Below are positions 1-7,732 of a stretch of DNA of 39,655 bases, one piece after another. A program made the position numbers and the translations under genes. The DNA comes from Fibrobacter sp. Lineage in GTDB: Bacteria; Fibrobacterota; Fibrobacteria; Fibrobacterales; Fibrobacteraceae. The stretch lies in NCBI GenBank assembly GCA_012523035.1, contig JAAYJH010000029.1, positions 1 through 39,655 of the forward strand. The letters run 5' to 3'. Numbering within the stretch: the first letter of the stretch is position 1; each line of letters opens with the position of its first letter. The notes under the pieces were generated by a model. That model did not search any database, had not been told where the DNA came from, and saw nothing but the letters and a program-made list of their open reading frames with translations.

Positions 1-151
1 CCCATGCCCCTGCAGTGGTCTATCTAGCATATACCTCAATAATATCCAGCGATAGATCACTTTTTTATTTTAAAACAAAGCCTACAAAAAACATCTATTC
101 TCATGTTTTTCTATCTAGAATAAAACAACTTAAATTAAAATCTTTTATTTA

Positions 152-175
152 TTGAAGTTTCAGAAGCGCCTGGCT
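152..175 (+). repeat. Dispersed repeat, type A, copy 1
   Basis: The core reads GAAGTTTCAGAAGCGCCTGG from 154, preceded by TT. The 24 nt from 152 to 175 are identical to the copies at 4542-4565, 13395-13418 and 30627-30650. Similarity stops abruptly on both sides. It faces the type B copy at 347-370. Confidence 0.9.
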
Positions 176-346
176 CTCACAACAAAAGCACACCAACATT
201 TAACCATAGAAATCGACCTCCACCTTAATGACTGGGGAGCAAAAACACAATAATGCTGAGATGTGCTACACTGAGCCTGTGGAAGTGCGTGCCTGGAATC
301 TTGTTCATCTCTAAGTGCTAAAGGCTTCCAACTTCCAGCTTAAAAA

Positions 347-370
347 AGCCAGGCGTGTGTGAGACTTCAT
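347..370 (-). repeat. Dispersed repeat, type B, copy 2
   Basis: On the minus strand the core reads GAAGTCTCACACACGCCTGG. It shares the outer GAAGT and CGCCTGGC blocks with type A but has CTCACACA in place of TTCAGAAG. The same variant occurs at 22873-22893. Together with copy 1 it forms an imperfect inverted repeat, 17 of 22 positions by eye. Confidence 0.85.
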
Positions 371-444
371 AAAAATAAAGTGATATTCAAAAATTCGAAG
401 TCTAATTTTTTTTGCTAGTTTTTTTTATTTACTAGATTATTGAA

Positions 445-1167
445 ATGCGTTTGTTTGTATTTTTGATCCTTTTTACATTTTCTCTTCTTTTTTCTCAAGA
501 TTTGTGTCCTAAACCTTGGATTCAAGAAGATTTGCATATTCATTTTGAAGGGTTTTTTATAAATCAAAAAAACTCTCGTGTGCACATTGATGTTTCTTGG
601 AAGCACAAGCTTTTGGAGCCCGATTCTTTTTTAGTTTATTTGTCTTCAAAAAAATCATTTTTGTTTGTCACCAGTCCAGAACAACGCTATTTAATGATTC
701 AGCCCGAAAATGTGAAACGACAACTTGCCACACACCACCTTAAAGAAAATATAGGGGAGACTCCACTCCACTGGGATGATCTAGAATTGCTTGCCAATGC
801 AGAATTTTTGTGTGCGGATTCATCTGAAAAAAACAAGTATGTTTTAAGGACCGCTTTCTCGCAAACTTGGTATTCTTTGCAATTGGATTCTTTGAAATTC
901 CCCGCAGGACTCACTATGAGAGGGGCCAAAAACTCTAAACGAGAGGTGTATTTTTATGCTTGGAAAAAATACGGTGAAACACCTTTAGCGTCTATGATAA
1001 AAATAGAAGCCGATTCCTATTCTGGTGTCCTTTGGATTCATTCTATTTACAAAAAAGCTCCCTTGGATCCTCTCAAAGAGAACTTAAAAAAATCTGTGAA
1101 AAATCTAATTTTCTTTCCTAAGGCTCGACGAAAGGTCAAATCGCCGTTGATATTCCAACTGGACTAA
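445..1167 (+). CDS. Putative secreted envelope protein, LolA/LolB-like fold possible
   Basis: This is a 240-residue protein with an N-terminal signal peptide (MRLFVFLILFTFSLLFSQ) and no later membrane segment, so it is probably periplasmic or outer-membrane associated. The body alternates short charged and hydrophobic stretches. A segment near residues 105-118 (ETPLHWDDLELL) and the overall length recall the LolA/LolB-like lipoprotein-handling fold, but I recognise no diagnostic motif and that link is a guess. Its 3' end overlaps the 3' end of the convergent minus-strand gene at 1105 by 63 bp. No clear Shine-Dalgarno sequence is seen; the ATG was chosen because it opens directly into the signal peptide. 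Existence is fairly sure, function unknown. Confidence 0.75.
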   Translation: MRLFVFLILFTFSLLFSQDLCPKPWIQEDLHIHFEGFFINQKNSRVHIDVSWKHKLLEPDSFLVYLSSKKSFLFVTSPEQRYLMIQPENVKRQLATHHLKENIGETPLHWDDLELLANAEFLCADSSEKNKYVLRTAFSQTWYSLQLDSLKFPAGLTMRGAKNSKREVYFYAWKKYGETPLASMIKIEADSYSGVLWIHSIYKKAPLDPLKENLKKSVKNLIFFPKARRKVKSPLIFQLD

Positions 1168-2145
1168 ACTTTGTTGAATGAAATCTCCGTTGTAGGTGTT
1201 CTTTTGAGTGCGCGCCCACATGCCCAAATGCAAATTAAAAAAATGCTTGTCGTTCGAGGAGGCGTACTGAAGCCCCGCTAATAAAAGACCATAAGATAAA
1301 GATTTTTTCAGTTCACTGCCATTTTTAGATTTTGAAAGTCCAGTCATATACCAGTGTGCAGAGTGCGAAAAGCCCCAGATTTTATTGAGCTTCCATAAAT
1401 TATGATAGTGTAGTTCAATGATATAGTCTCTGCTAAATACAGGAATGTTTCGATTGTAGTCATAGCTTTTTGAATCACTTTTTGTCTGGATATCTATGAG
1501 AGAAAAGTACAAGGCTAAATCAATGAATAGTTTTTTTTGGTAAATATAATGAGTGGCCAGCTCAAAATTAAAGGATTGTGAAAAATCCATTTTAGAAGCC
1601 TTAGATTGCCAAATTTTGTCAAAAATATAGTTTGAATTCCAAGTGTCAGCTATGGACTTATTATTAGTGGAATCCACTAATAGCATTTCTACATTCGAGT
1701 TAAAATATAAATAACTGGAATACACAAATCGAAGCTCCAAATTAGGATTTACCGGAAATGGACTCAGCCCCAAACCCAACAAAAACCCACCGTGTGTAGG
1801 GCTTAAATATGTTTCTCCCAATAAACGCAAGTAAATAGCTTTTGCTTCTACCAACTCTCCATATAAAAGATTTTCTCCCAAACTTTCTATCCAATGATAG
1901 CGGAGTGAAACTTTTGACTGAGGGAACCACTGCCCCTGTTTTAATGAGGTGTTGCCCAATGTTCCCCAAGAAAGGTTTGCTCCATAATTCAAAGGAAGCT
2001 CTGCACCTCCTCTATGTTCTATAGCCCAACCCATAGAAAAACTCATAAAAATAAGGACTAATATCGAATATCTCACCCCGTTTAAAAGTTTTCTTTGGAG
2101 TAAAAGAAAAAACGAGCTTAAACTTGAATTAGTCAGTGCAATCAT
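1105..2145 (-). CDS. Putative outer-membrane beta-barrel protein, unknown function
   Basis: A 346-residue protein. The ATG at 2145 has AAGGA about six bases upstream. A long N-terminal region is followed by a hydrophobic segment (YSILVLIFMSFSMGWA, about residues 26-41) that looks like a signal peptide. The mature part is rich in Tyr, Trp, Ser and Leu in alternating patterns, as in outer-membrane barrel strands, including segments such as LELRFVYSSYLYF and SKVSLRYHWI. It ends with an Arg/Ser-rich tail rather than the terminal Phe of many barrels. It is transcribed toward the gene at 445 and overlaps its end. I do not recognise a family; the barrel assignment rests on composition. Confidence 0.7.
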   Translation of the reverse strand: MIALTNSSLSSFFLLLQRKLLNGVRYSILVLIFMSFSMGWAIEHRGGAELPLNYGANLSWGTLGNTSLKQGQWFPQSKVSLRYHWIESLGENLLYGELVEAKAIYLRLLGETYLSPTHGGFLLGLGLSPFPVNPNLELRFVYSSYLYFNSNVEMLLVDSTNNKSIADTWNSNYIFDKIWQSKASKMDFSQSFNFELATHYIYQKKLFIDLALYFSLIDIQTKSDSKSYDYNRNIPVFSRDYIIELHYHNLWKLNKIWGFSHSAHWYMTGLSKSKNGSELKKSLSYGLLLAGLQYASSNDKHFFNLHLGMWARTQKNTYNGDFIQQSLVQLEYQRRFDLSSSLRKEN

Positions 2146-2408
2146 ATAAATCCTTTTATTTTTAGTTCATCTAAAGGGGATTTATCCTTAAAAATAATAG
2201 ATTTTAATAAACTTTGAGTTTTATAAATCATAATAAACAAAATTTTCAATTCAATTTCTAAAAACCTAGCTTTTTTAAAGATAAAAGAGCAAAAAAAAGT
2301 TAACATTGTTTTTTTTGATACGATTATTGAGAATAAATTATAAAATAAGTAAGAAGTCTGGATAGAATTTTCTAATATTCTAGCATCTTTATGTTTTAAG
2401 GAGTCATT

Positions 2409-2843
2409 ATGAAAAATTTTAAATGGGTCTTATTTGGAATCTCTGCTTTGTTGCTGTTAGGGTGTAGTAGTCGATATTCTTCACCAATACTAATCGAACG
2501 CGGCGAAGGTCGAAAGGAATACGAGAGAGAGTACTTTGTGATTAAAGAAAGTATGGGTATTGAGAAACGACTCAAAGATGTGTTTAAACAAGGTTATATA
2601 GAAGAAGGTATGACTACCGATATGGTGAATTTGCTTTGGGGACCACCAGATAGAGAAACCAACGATGGCTTGATCTGGGAGTATTACACCCGCGAAGGTG
2701 AACTTATCACAAGACTTTTGTGGAAAAGGCCAGAAGTGAGCCGCCTCAAAGGCTACGAAGAAGAATTAGTTTTGCAATCTATTGAGGGAGACCGTTATGG
2801 TGGGTCTCCAGCTCCGACTTCAACTTCTTATTCTAATTATTAA
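2409..2843 (+). CDS. BamE/SmpA-like lipoprotein
   Basis: A 144-residue lipoprotein. The signal peptide ends in the lipobox LLGC (Cys at residue 19), so it should be lipidated and held in the inner or outer membrane. Residues about 62-78 contain GMTTDMVNLLWGPPDR, which matches the typical 'GMt..V...lG.P' turn of the SmpA/BamE-like fold found in outer-membrane assembly lipoproteins and related small envelope proteins. TAAGGAG sits just upstream of the ATG. The gene stands alone and is followed by a strong terminator. Lipoprotein status is sure. Membership of the BamE-like superfamily is likely, but a true role in the BAM complex is not shown by the sequence. Confidence 0.75.
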   Translation: MKNFKWVLFGISALLLLGCSSRYSSPILIERGEGRKEYEREYFVIKESMGIEKRLKDVFKQGYIEEGMTTDMVNLLWGPPDRETNDGLIWEYYTREGELITRLLWKRPEVSRLKGYEEELVLQSIEGDRYGGSPAPTSTSYSNY

Positions 2844-2870
2844 TCCTTTCTCTTTTAAGATTTTTTTTAT

Positions 2871-2901
2871 AAATACGCCCTTTTTTGCGGCGTATTTTTC
2901 T
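2871..2901 (+). terminator. Rho-independent terminator after the BamE-like gene
   Basis: A nine-base stem, AAATACGCC (2871-2879) with GGCGTATTT (2889-2897), is followed by further T residues. It lies 28 bp after the stop at 2843 and separates this gene from tpiA. Confidence 0.8.
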
Positions 2902-2938
2902 AAGTTTGTCATAGTTTAATTATTTAAAGGAATGAATC

Positions 2939-3706
2939 ATGCGCCAATTTATTATTGCCGGAAACTGGAAAATGAACCTCTCTGTAGATCAAAGCGTTGC
3001 TTTAGCTAAAGATATTGTTGAAATTTCCAAAGAAATTAAGAAAACAAGCATCGTCATTGCCCCTACCTACCTTGCTTTATCCAAAGTAGCCGATGTTATA
3101 AAAGGCAGCAATGTGAAGCTAGCTTGCCAAGATATCCACTGGCAAGATCAAGGGGCCTTTACTGGTAAAGTGTCCATCGATATGGTTAAAGATTTGGGTG
3201 TAGAATATGTGATCATTGGTCATTCCGAACAAAGACAATATTTTGGTGAAACCAATGAAACGGTAAACTTAAAAGTTAAAAAGACCTTGAGTGCTGGTTT
3301 GACCCCTATTATTTGTATTGGTGAGACTTTAGATGAAAGGAACGGTGGCAATCTAGAGTCTGTTTTATCTGCACAAATCAAAGGGGCCTACCAAGACATT
3401 TCAAAAGAAGAGGCTCTAAACACTGTGATTGCTTACGAACCCGTGTGGGCCATTGGCACCGGTGTTGTGGCTACAGACGAGCAAGCCCAAGATACACAAG
3501 CTTTTGTACGCTCTGTGCTTCAAGATATTTACGGTGAAGAAGTCGCTAGTGCCCTTCGCATTCAATACGGTGGATCTATGAAACCAGACAATGCCGCAGG
3601 TCTTTTGGGTCAAAAAGATATTGATGGTGGACTTATTGGTGGTGCCGCCTTGAAAGCAGATTCCTTTTTTGCTATCATTTCTGCTGCTGAAGCCCAATCA
3701 AAATAG
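2939..3706 (+). CDS. tpiA: Triosephosphate isomerase
   Basis: This is the cytoplasmic TIM-barrel enzyme that interconverts dihydroxyacetone phosphate and glyceraldehyde 3-phosphate in glycolysis and gluconeogenesis. The 255 residues match the usual family length. The substrate-binding Lys is in AGNWKMN (Lys11), the catalytic His in IIGHSEQR (His95), the catalytic Glu in AYEPVWAIGTG (Glu167, followed by the mobile loop), and the phosphate-binding motifs are GGSMKPDN and GGLIGGAAL. AAAGGA precedes the ATG. secG begins 11 bp after the stop, so the two are almost certainly co-transcribed. All key residues are present. Confidence 0.98.
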   Translation: MRQFIIAGNWKMNLSVDQSVALAKDIVEISKEIKKTSIVIAPTYLALSKVADVIKGSNVKLACQDIHWQDQGAFTGKVSIDMVKDLGVEYVIIGHSEQRQYFGETNETVNLKVKKTLSAGLTPIICIGETLDERNGGNLESVLSAQIKGAYQDISKEEALNTVIAYEPVWAIGTGVVATDEQAQDTQAFVRSVLQDIYGEEVASALRIQYGGSMKPDNAAGLLGQKDIDGGLIGGAALKADSFFAIISAAEAQSK

Positions 3707-3717
3707 AGGTATTCAAA

Positions 3718-4119
3718 ATGTCCACAATTTTCTGGATCGGAATCGTTCTTCATGTATTTCTCTGCTTGTTTTTGGTTTTGTTGGTTTTGCTCCAAAACGA
3801 TAAAATGGGTGGTTTAGCTGGCCTAGGAGGCATGACTTCTCAGTCTGCTTTTTCTACTGCTGGAGCAGCTACTTTTATTCAAAAGCTCACTCGCAGTGTG
3901 GCTATTTTGTTTTTTGTGGTGGTTTTAGCCCTAGGTTATTTCGCAACTCAGCAAAATAGGGAGCCTGTGGGTTCCGAGCTTAGAAAAGCGACTGAATCTT
4001 CGAATGTAGAGAATACGGTAATTCCACAGTTGCCAGGAGCTATTCCTGCTGGAGCTGTCCCCAATGCTTCTCCTACAGAAAACTCTGTAGAAAGCCCCTT
4101 GGAAACACCCGAATTCTAA
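3718..4119 (+). CDS. secG: Protein translocase subunit SecG
   Basis: A small inner-membrane component of the SecYEG channel. Its topology is the expected one: a first transmembrane helix at residues about 4-26, a cytoplasmic loop containing GGLAGLGG, which is typical of SecG, and a second helix at about 60-78. A Pro/Ala/Ser-rich hydrophilic tail extends to residue 133, longer than the core family but with low-complexity tails known elsewhere. GAGGT lies upstream of the ATG. It follows tpiA closely and precedes tRNA-Leu by 20 bp. The tpiA-secG-tRNA-Leu order is a known conserved arrangement in several bacterial groups. Confidence 0.93.
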   Translation: MSTIFWIGIVLHVFLCLFLVLLVLLQNDKMGGLAGLGGMTSQSAFSTAGAATFIQKLTRSVAILFFVVVLALGYFATQQNREPVGSELRKATESSNVENTVIPQLPGAIPAGAVPNASPTENSVESPLETPEF

Positions 4120-4139
4120 ACTATATTTGTGAAAATTCT

Positions 4140-4223
4140 GCGGTCGTGGTGGAATTGGTAGACACGCTAGCTTGAGGTGCTAGTGAGAGCAATCTCATGA
4201 CAGTTCAAGTCTGTCCGACCGCA
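4140..4223 (+). tRNA. tRNA-Leu (anticodon GAG)
   Basis: A full class II tRNA. The acceptor stem pairs GCGGTCG (4140-4146) with CGACCGC (4216-4222), with discriminator A at 4223. The D-arm is GGTGGAATTGGTAGACAC. The anticodon stem-loop CTAGC-TTGAGGT-GCTAG gives anticodon GAG. A long variable arm (TGAGAGCAATCTCA) marks a leucine tRNA, and the T-arm contains GTTCAAGTC. CCA is not encoded. It reads Leu CUC/CUU codons. It lies 20 bp after secG and shares its terminator. Confidence 0.97.
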
Positions 4224-4226
4224 CTG

Positions 4227-4258
4227 AAAACTCCAATCTGATTGGAGTTTTTTCTTTT
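4227..4258 (+). terminator. Terminator of the tpiA-secG-tRNA-Leu unit
   Basis: An 11-bp stem, AAAACTCCAAT (4227-4237) and ATTGGAGTTTT (4241-4251), with a three-base loop, merges into a T-run. It starts four bases after the tRNA. Confidence 0.92.
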
Positions 4259-4259
4259 T

Positions 4260-4591
4260 TAAAGGGATGGAGCTTCTATGACAGTCTAATTCTTTTTATC
4301 GTGATTTTCATTTAGATTATGGACTGATGTTTTCAAATTTTTAATACTCCACCTTTTGATTTCGTTTTAATTCAAGACTTCATGATTGCCAAAAATTGAC
4401 AGGACTATTTTAAGACTCTTTTTTGAAGTCAAATGTATAAATGTAGTGCTAACTTCACCATTTAATGTTTATTTTTAATGCAACTACTGTTTTTATGGAT
4501 CCACCTACAGAATAAACAAGCCGTATCTATGATATATTTGAAGCCAGGCGCTTCTGAAACTTCAAATCACTCTTTTTTTTTCTTAAAGAAA
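4260..4591. other. Gene-free gap with one dispersed repeat
   Basis: No open frame with coding character or a ribosome binding site is seen. The only distinctive content is repeat copy 3 at 4542-4565. The rest is AT-rich sequence between a plus-strand terminator and the 3' end of a minus-strand gene. Confidence 0.6.
4542..4565 (-). repeat. Dispersed repeat, type A, copy 3
   Basis: The 24 nt are identical to copies 1, 4 and 6 on the minus strand. It lies 26 bp past the stop codon of the minus-strand phosphoesterase gene, in the same orientation as that gene. Confidence 0.9.
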
Positions 4592-7111
4592 TCAATGCTT
4601 CACCAAACGATGCACCGAACGATCTATTGAAATGAGATAAAGTCCTGCTCTTAAATTTTGCAAGTTTATTTCTGTGCTCCCCTGCTCTTTCGTGTTCAAA
4701 ATCGCTCTGTATTGGAGTTGCCCTCTAAGGTCGTGGATTTGTACTTGAATTGGTTTTGAATGAGACTTAAAGTAAAGTAAGAGTTTTGAGTTTTCTATTC
4801 TCCAATGATATTCTTTAAAGTTTGGACTGTGCAGCTTCACCGGTGGGATTCCAGGGTCTTCTGTATTGCTAGAGGCTTCGAAAACTGTTTCGGAAGACCA
4901 CGCACTCCATTTTAGATTTTTATCGCGATACCGTACACGCCAAGCATAGGTTTTGGATTCTATTAAGGGGTCTTCGATGCTCAAAGCCCGAAGATTGATG
5001 CCTTTGTTTAAATCAATTGGAGTGTAACTGGGTGCCCCTGTAGATGAAAATATGTTTTCGTAATCCCTTAAAATGCTTACAATGGGAGCGGAGTAATCTC
5101 CTGGTTTTTCTGTGAGCTGAAACTCTGAACTCATCAGTTCATCTGGACCTTGATATTCACTCGCGATCAAAGTGGGTTTTAATGCTCCCAATATCTTGGG
5201 GCTTAGTGCTTCTGGCGTTTCGGGAGCGGCTTGTGTCTTTTTTCCGTAAAAGTAGTCTTGTAAAAATGGTTCCGTGTTTTTTCTGTCAGAGACCCCTAAA
5301 CTGTAGACTTTGACTTCGTATGTTTTGCTTTCTATGTCCACTTCTAAAATGGCAAAATGAGAACCTTCTATGCTTCTGTGAGTTTGAGCCCAATCAGTGG
5401 CATCGGAGTTTTCTGTCCAATAATCAAGCCAGCCTCCTGCTGGGCCTAAGATAAGCGTTCTAAAATCTGTGCCGTGTTCGGATTGTATCACCCCTCTTTC
5501 GTAAGCATGCGTGTGACCATGACTGGCCATCACCACTTTTGGATAGCGAGCTAAAAGTGGATAAACGGTGTTTTGCATCCATTTATTGTTGGCGTCTTGC
5601 CACATTTCACTTTTTCCTGGGTGGTGAGCATTGATAAACACAAAATCTATGGTGCTTTCTGCTTCTGCTTCTATTAGTTTAGCTTCTAACCAATCTGTCT
5701 GTTTTTCATCTGTATTTGTTTCTGAATTTAAGGTGATAAATAAACTGTTTGCAAGCCTAAAAGAATAGTATTTTTTGTTTAATTGAGGGTCCAAAGGGTA
5801 TGCCGAAAATTCATCGTATTTTAAAAATTGATAATACAGGTCTGGAGGCGAAGTGTATAAATCATGGTTTCCCATGCTAGTCATAAAAGGAACATGAGCT
5901 GCCAATGGCGATATAAAAGACCCATAAAATAGCAACAACTCATCCATAGAAGCATTTTGGAACACATCTCCATTGTTAATAATACAATGTACTTTTTGAT
6001 ACCATTCTTCTCCATACAAGTCTTGAAAAGTGTGTATCATGGCTTTTAAAACTTCACCAGCATTTCGATCGGCCCCAATGTGAATGTCGCTGTTCATGGC
6101 TATGACTAGTTTTCCGCTAGACTCTGGTGCCGTACTGAAAGCCAGTACTTTAGAAGAGTCGGTACCACTCACCACTTGATAGTAATAAGTGCTTGCTGGG
6201 TCTAGGTTTTCTAATTTAACACTATGCAAGCCCTTTGTCTTGACTTTTTCAAAGCTGGTCGTTTTAGAAAAACTCAAAGCTTCAGGGTTTTTGCCATAAT
6301 TTACTTTTCCAGTGCCATGATCCGATAAATAACTAATATACATGGAGCTCGAGGTAGGGCTTTGTAAAAAAGGTTTTAATTTAGGCTCTGTATTGAAACC
6401 CCCTAAGTCTTCAACTTCTTTGTTGCTAAGTGCCCTATCCCAAATTACAATCGAAGAAAGGACCACTCCTGTGTGTTCTGCATTGTCATCCGCAAAAAAA
6501 TAAAAGGCGTTGTTTACAGGGAGAGCAAATCGACCATCTATTCCTTGTCCCTTTTGACTCACTTCCATACTTCCATCAAAAAATAACTTCCAAGCTCCAG
6601 TGTTTGGATCGTTGTCGCATACATAAACCAAACGAATCCACTCTTCTGGAACCAAAGTTCTAGAGCTGTATGTGGTAGCCCCTAAACCCACTCTTCCACT
6701 TGGATCTATAAAAAGATCAGCATCATCTCCTTTTGGATTGGTGTTTGTTTGTAATAAACTATTATAGACCCCTATAGCCGAGACTTTCAAATCCATTAAA
6801 ATAGTGTATTGATTGACCTTGCTACCGCCCCCATTTGCTTTTAATTGAGGATTCACCTTTAAATAAAAATCACTTTGTTTTGCCGGAGTAATCACAGCAC
6901 CGTCTGTGTCAGAGAAACCCTTTGTCCATGTTAAAGAACCAGAGATTTCAAGAGGATTTTTGTGTTGGGAGCTGTCTAAACCCAAATTAGAAGAAACATC
7001 AAAAGCATAATAAGCTTTGATGTCGCTCCAATCTGCCATTTTAAAAGAAGTCTTGCCAAAAGAAAAAACAGCCAATGATAAAAAGCAAAAAGAAAAGAGC
7101 TTATGTGACAT
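4592..7111 (-). CDS. Secreted multidomain metallophosphoesterase, purple-acid-phosphatase type, type IX-like C-terminus
   Basis: Start set at the ATG at 7111 (AGAGG just upstream; opens into a signal peptide), giving 839 residues; a longer TTG-initiated reading is less likely. Order of parts: signal peptide; LamG/concanavalin-like region (about 25-225); fibronectin-III-like domain (about 235-325), as in purple acid phosphatases; calcineurin-type phosphoesterase (about 335-570); a second Fn3-like region with YAWRVRY; C-terminal domain (about 765-839). The metal-binding series is complete: SDIHIG, NNGDVF, MGNHD, NAHHPG and SHGHTHAYERG. The C-terminus has beta-strands with DLRGQ and LRAGLYLISI, resembling type IX secretion sorting domains. 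It probably hydrolyses phosphate esters outside the cell; the substrate is unknown. Confidence 0.88.
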   Translation of the reverse strand: MSHKLFSFCFLSLAVFSFGKTSFKMADWSDIKAYYAFDVSSNLGLDSSQHKNPLEISGSLTWTKGFSDTDGAVITPAKQSDFYLKVNPQLKANGGGSKVNQYTILMDLKVSAIGVYNSLLQTNTNPKGDDADLFIDPSGRVGLGATTYSSRTLVPEEWIRLVYVCDNDPNTGAWKLFFDGSMEVSQKGQGIDGRFALPVNNAFYFFADDNAEHTGVVLSSIVIWDRALSNKEVEDLGGFNTEPKLKPFLQSPTSSSMYISYLSDHGTGKVNYGKNPEALSFSKTTSFEKVKTKGLHSVKLENLDPASTYYYQVVSGTDSSKVLAFSTAPESSGKLVIAMNSDIHIGADRNAGEVLKAMIHTFQDLYGEEWYQKVHCIINNGDVFQNASMDELLLFYGSFISPLAAHVPFMTSMGNHDLYTSPPDLYYQFLKYDEFSAYPLDPQLNKKYYSFRLANSLFITLNSETNTDEKQTDWLEAKLIEAEAESTIDFVFINAHHPGKSEMWQDANNKWMQNTVYPLLARYPKVVMASHGHTHAYERGVIQSEHGTDFRTLILGPAGGWLDYWTENSDATDWAQTHRSIEGSHFAILEVDIESKTYEVKVYSLGVSDRKNTEPFLQDYFYGKKTQAAPETPEALSPKILGALKPTLIASEYQGPDELMSSEFQLTEKPGDYSAPIVSILRDYENIFSSTGAPSYTPIDLNKGINLRALSIEDPLIESKTYAWRVRYRDKNLKWSAWSSETVFEASSNTEDPGIPPVKLHSPNFKEYHWRIENSKLLLYFKSHSKPIQVQIHDLRGQLQYRAILNTKEQGSTEINLQNLRAGLYLISIDRSVHRLVKH

Positions 7112-7226
7112 AAGACCTCTAAGTACAAAAGACCAGACCAATTTTACTCCACTCTTTTAGATATAGATTATTTAAGTTTTCTATGCAATAGGAATTTAAT
7201 GCTCTTGGCAAGCTAAAAACAAAGCT

Positions 7227-7598
7227 TTAAGCCGTTTGAACAAAAAACTCTGGCTGTATCGAAAGCACTGCCCTTGCCCAAGGGAATCTTGCTTTGACAA
7301 GCTCTAAATCATTCCCATCATAAATGATTTTGGCGGTCCCTTTGATATGAAAACCCGCCCCTTTATGGTGCAAACCATCGACTTCGTGACTGCCAAGAGA
7401 CATTTGGATCTGTTCGTTTACTGCCAAATTCGCCTCAGTGGTTTTCATGCCCCCTACGGGGTTTAAGAAACGATTGTCTGGAGTGACTATCAAATAACTA
7501 TTCCAAGTGTTTACCATATGAACAGCTTCTTTGTTTTGAGTCACGATTGCGACGACACCTTCGTGTCTGAGAATTTCTAATACTTTTTTTGGAATCAT
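7227..7598 (-). CDS. Small FMN-binding protein, split-barrel (PNPOx-like) family
   Basis: About 123 residues from the ATG at 7598; in-frame ATG (7607) and GTG (7622) starts also exist, and none has a strong ribosome site. The sequence closely recalls the small FMN-binding protein described from Desulfovibrio vulgaris, which has the same length and segments: EGVVAIVTQ, VNTWNSYL, PVGGMKTTEAN, MSLGSHEV, GAGFHIKGTAKI and FPWARAVLSI. That protein binds FMN as a split beta-barrel dimer; its physiological electron partner is unclear. The gene stands alone, facing away from ddh with about 135 bp between them. The family call is strong; the cellular role is open. Confidence 0.85.
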   Translation of the reverse strand: MIPKKVLEILRHEGVVAIVTQNKEAVHMVNTWNSYLIVTPDNRFLNPVGGMKTTEANLAVNEQIQMSLGSHEVDGLHHKGAGFHIKGTAKIIYDGNDLELVKARFPWARAVLSIQPEFFVQTA

Positions 7599-7732
7599 AA
7601 TAACCATAATATTATAAAACACATTTTGAAAAGACTAGTATATATTACATGAAAATACATTTTTTAGCTTTTTAAATAAATTTTCTTTTATTTCACAGTT
7701 TTTCTATATTTTTTAAATGAAAAGAGGTTTTT

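Larger units (their letters stand above)
1..444. other. Intergenic region with inverted repeat pair
   Basis: No convincing gene lies here. The stretch holds two copies of the window's dispersed short repeat, facing each other at 152-175 (plus) and 347-370 (minus), around about 170 bp that look less AT-rich than the flanks. An open frame enters from the left edge and stops at 153-155. It could be the tail of an upstream gene, but it matches no family I recognise. Confidence 0.6.

Noticed and set aside
1-155. Open frame entering from the left edge and stopping at TGA 153-155.
   Set aside because: About 50 codons with no recognisable motif and nothing to anchor it; it may be a gene tail but cannot be supported.
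152-370. The short repeats as a coding peptide (EVSEAPG or LKFQKRLA in two frames).
   Set aside because: Both frames soon hit stops in most copies, no copy has a ribosome site, and similarity ends with the element itself.
7112-7141. TTG-initiated N-terminal extension of the phosphoesterase.
   Set aside because: The ATG at 7111 has AGAGG at a good distance and opens directly into the signal peptide.
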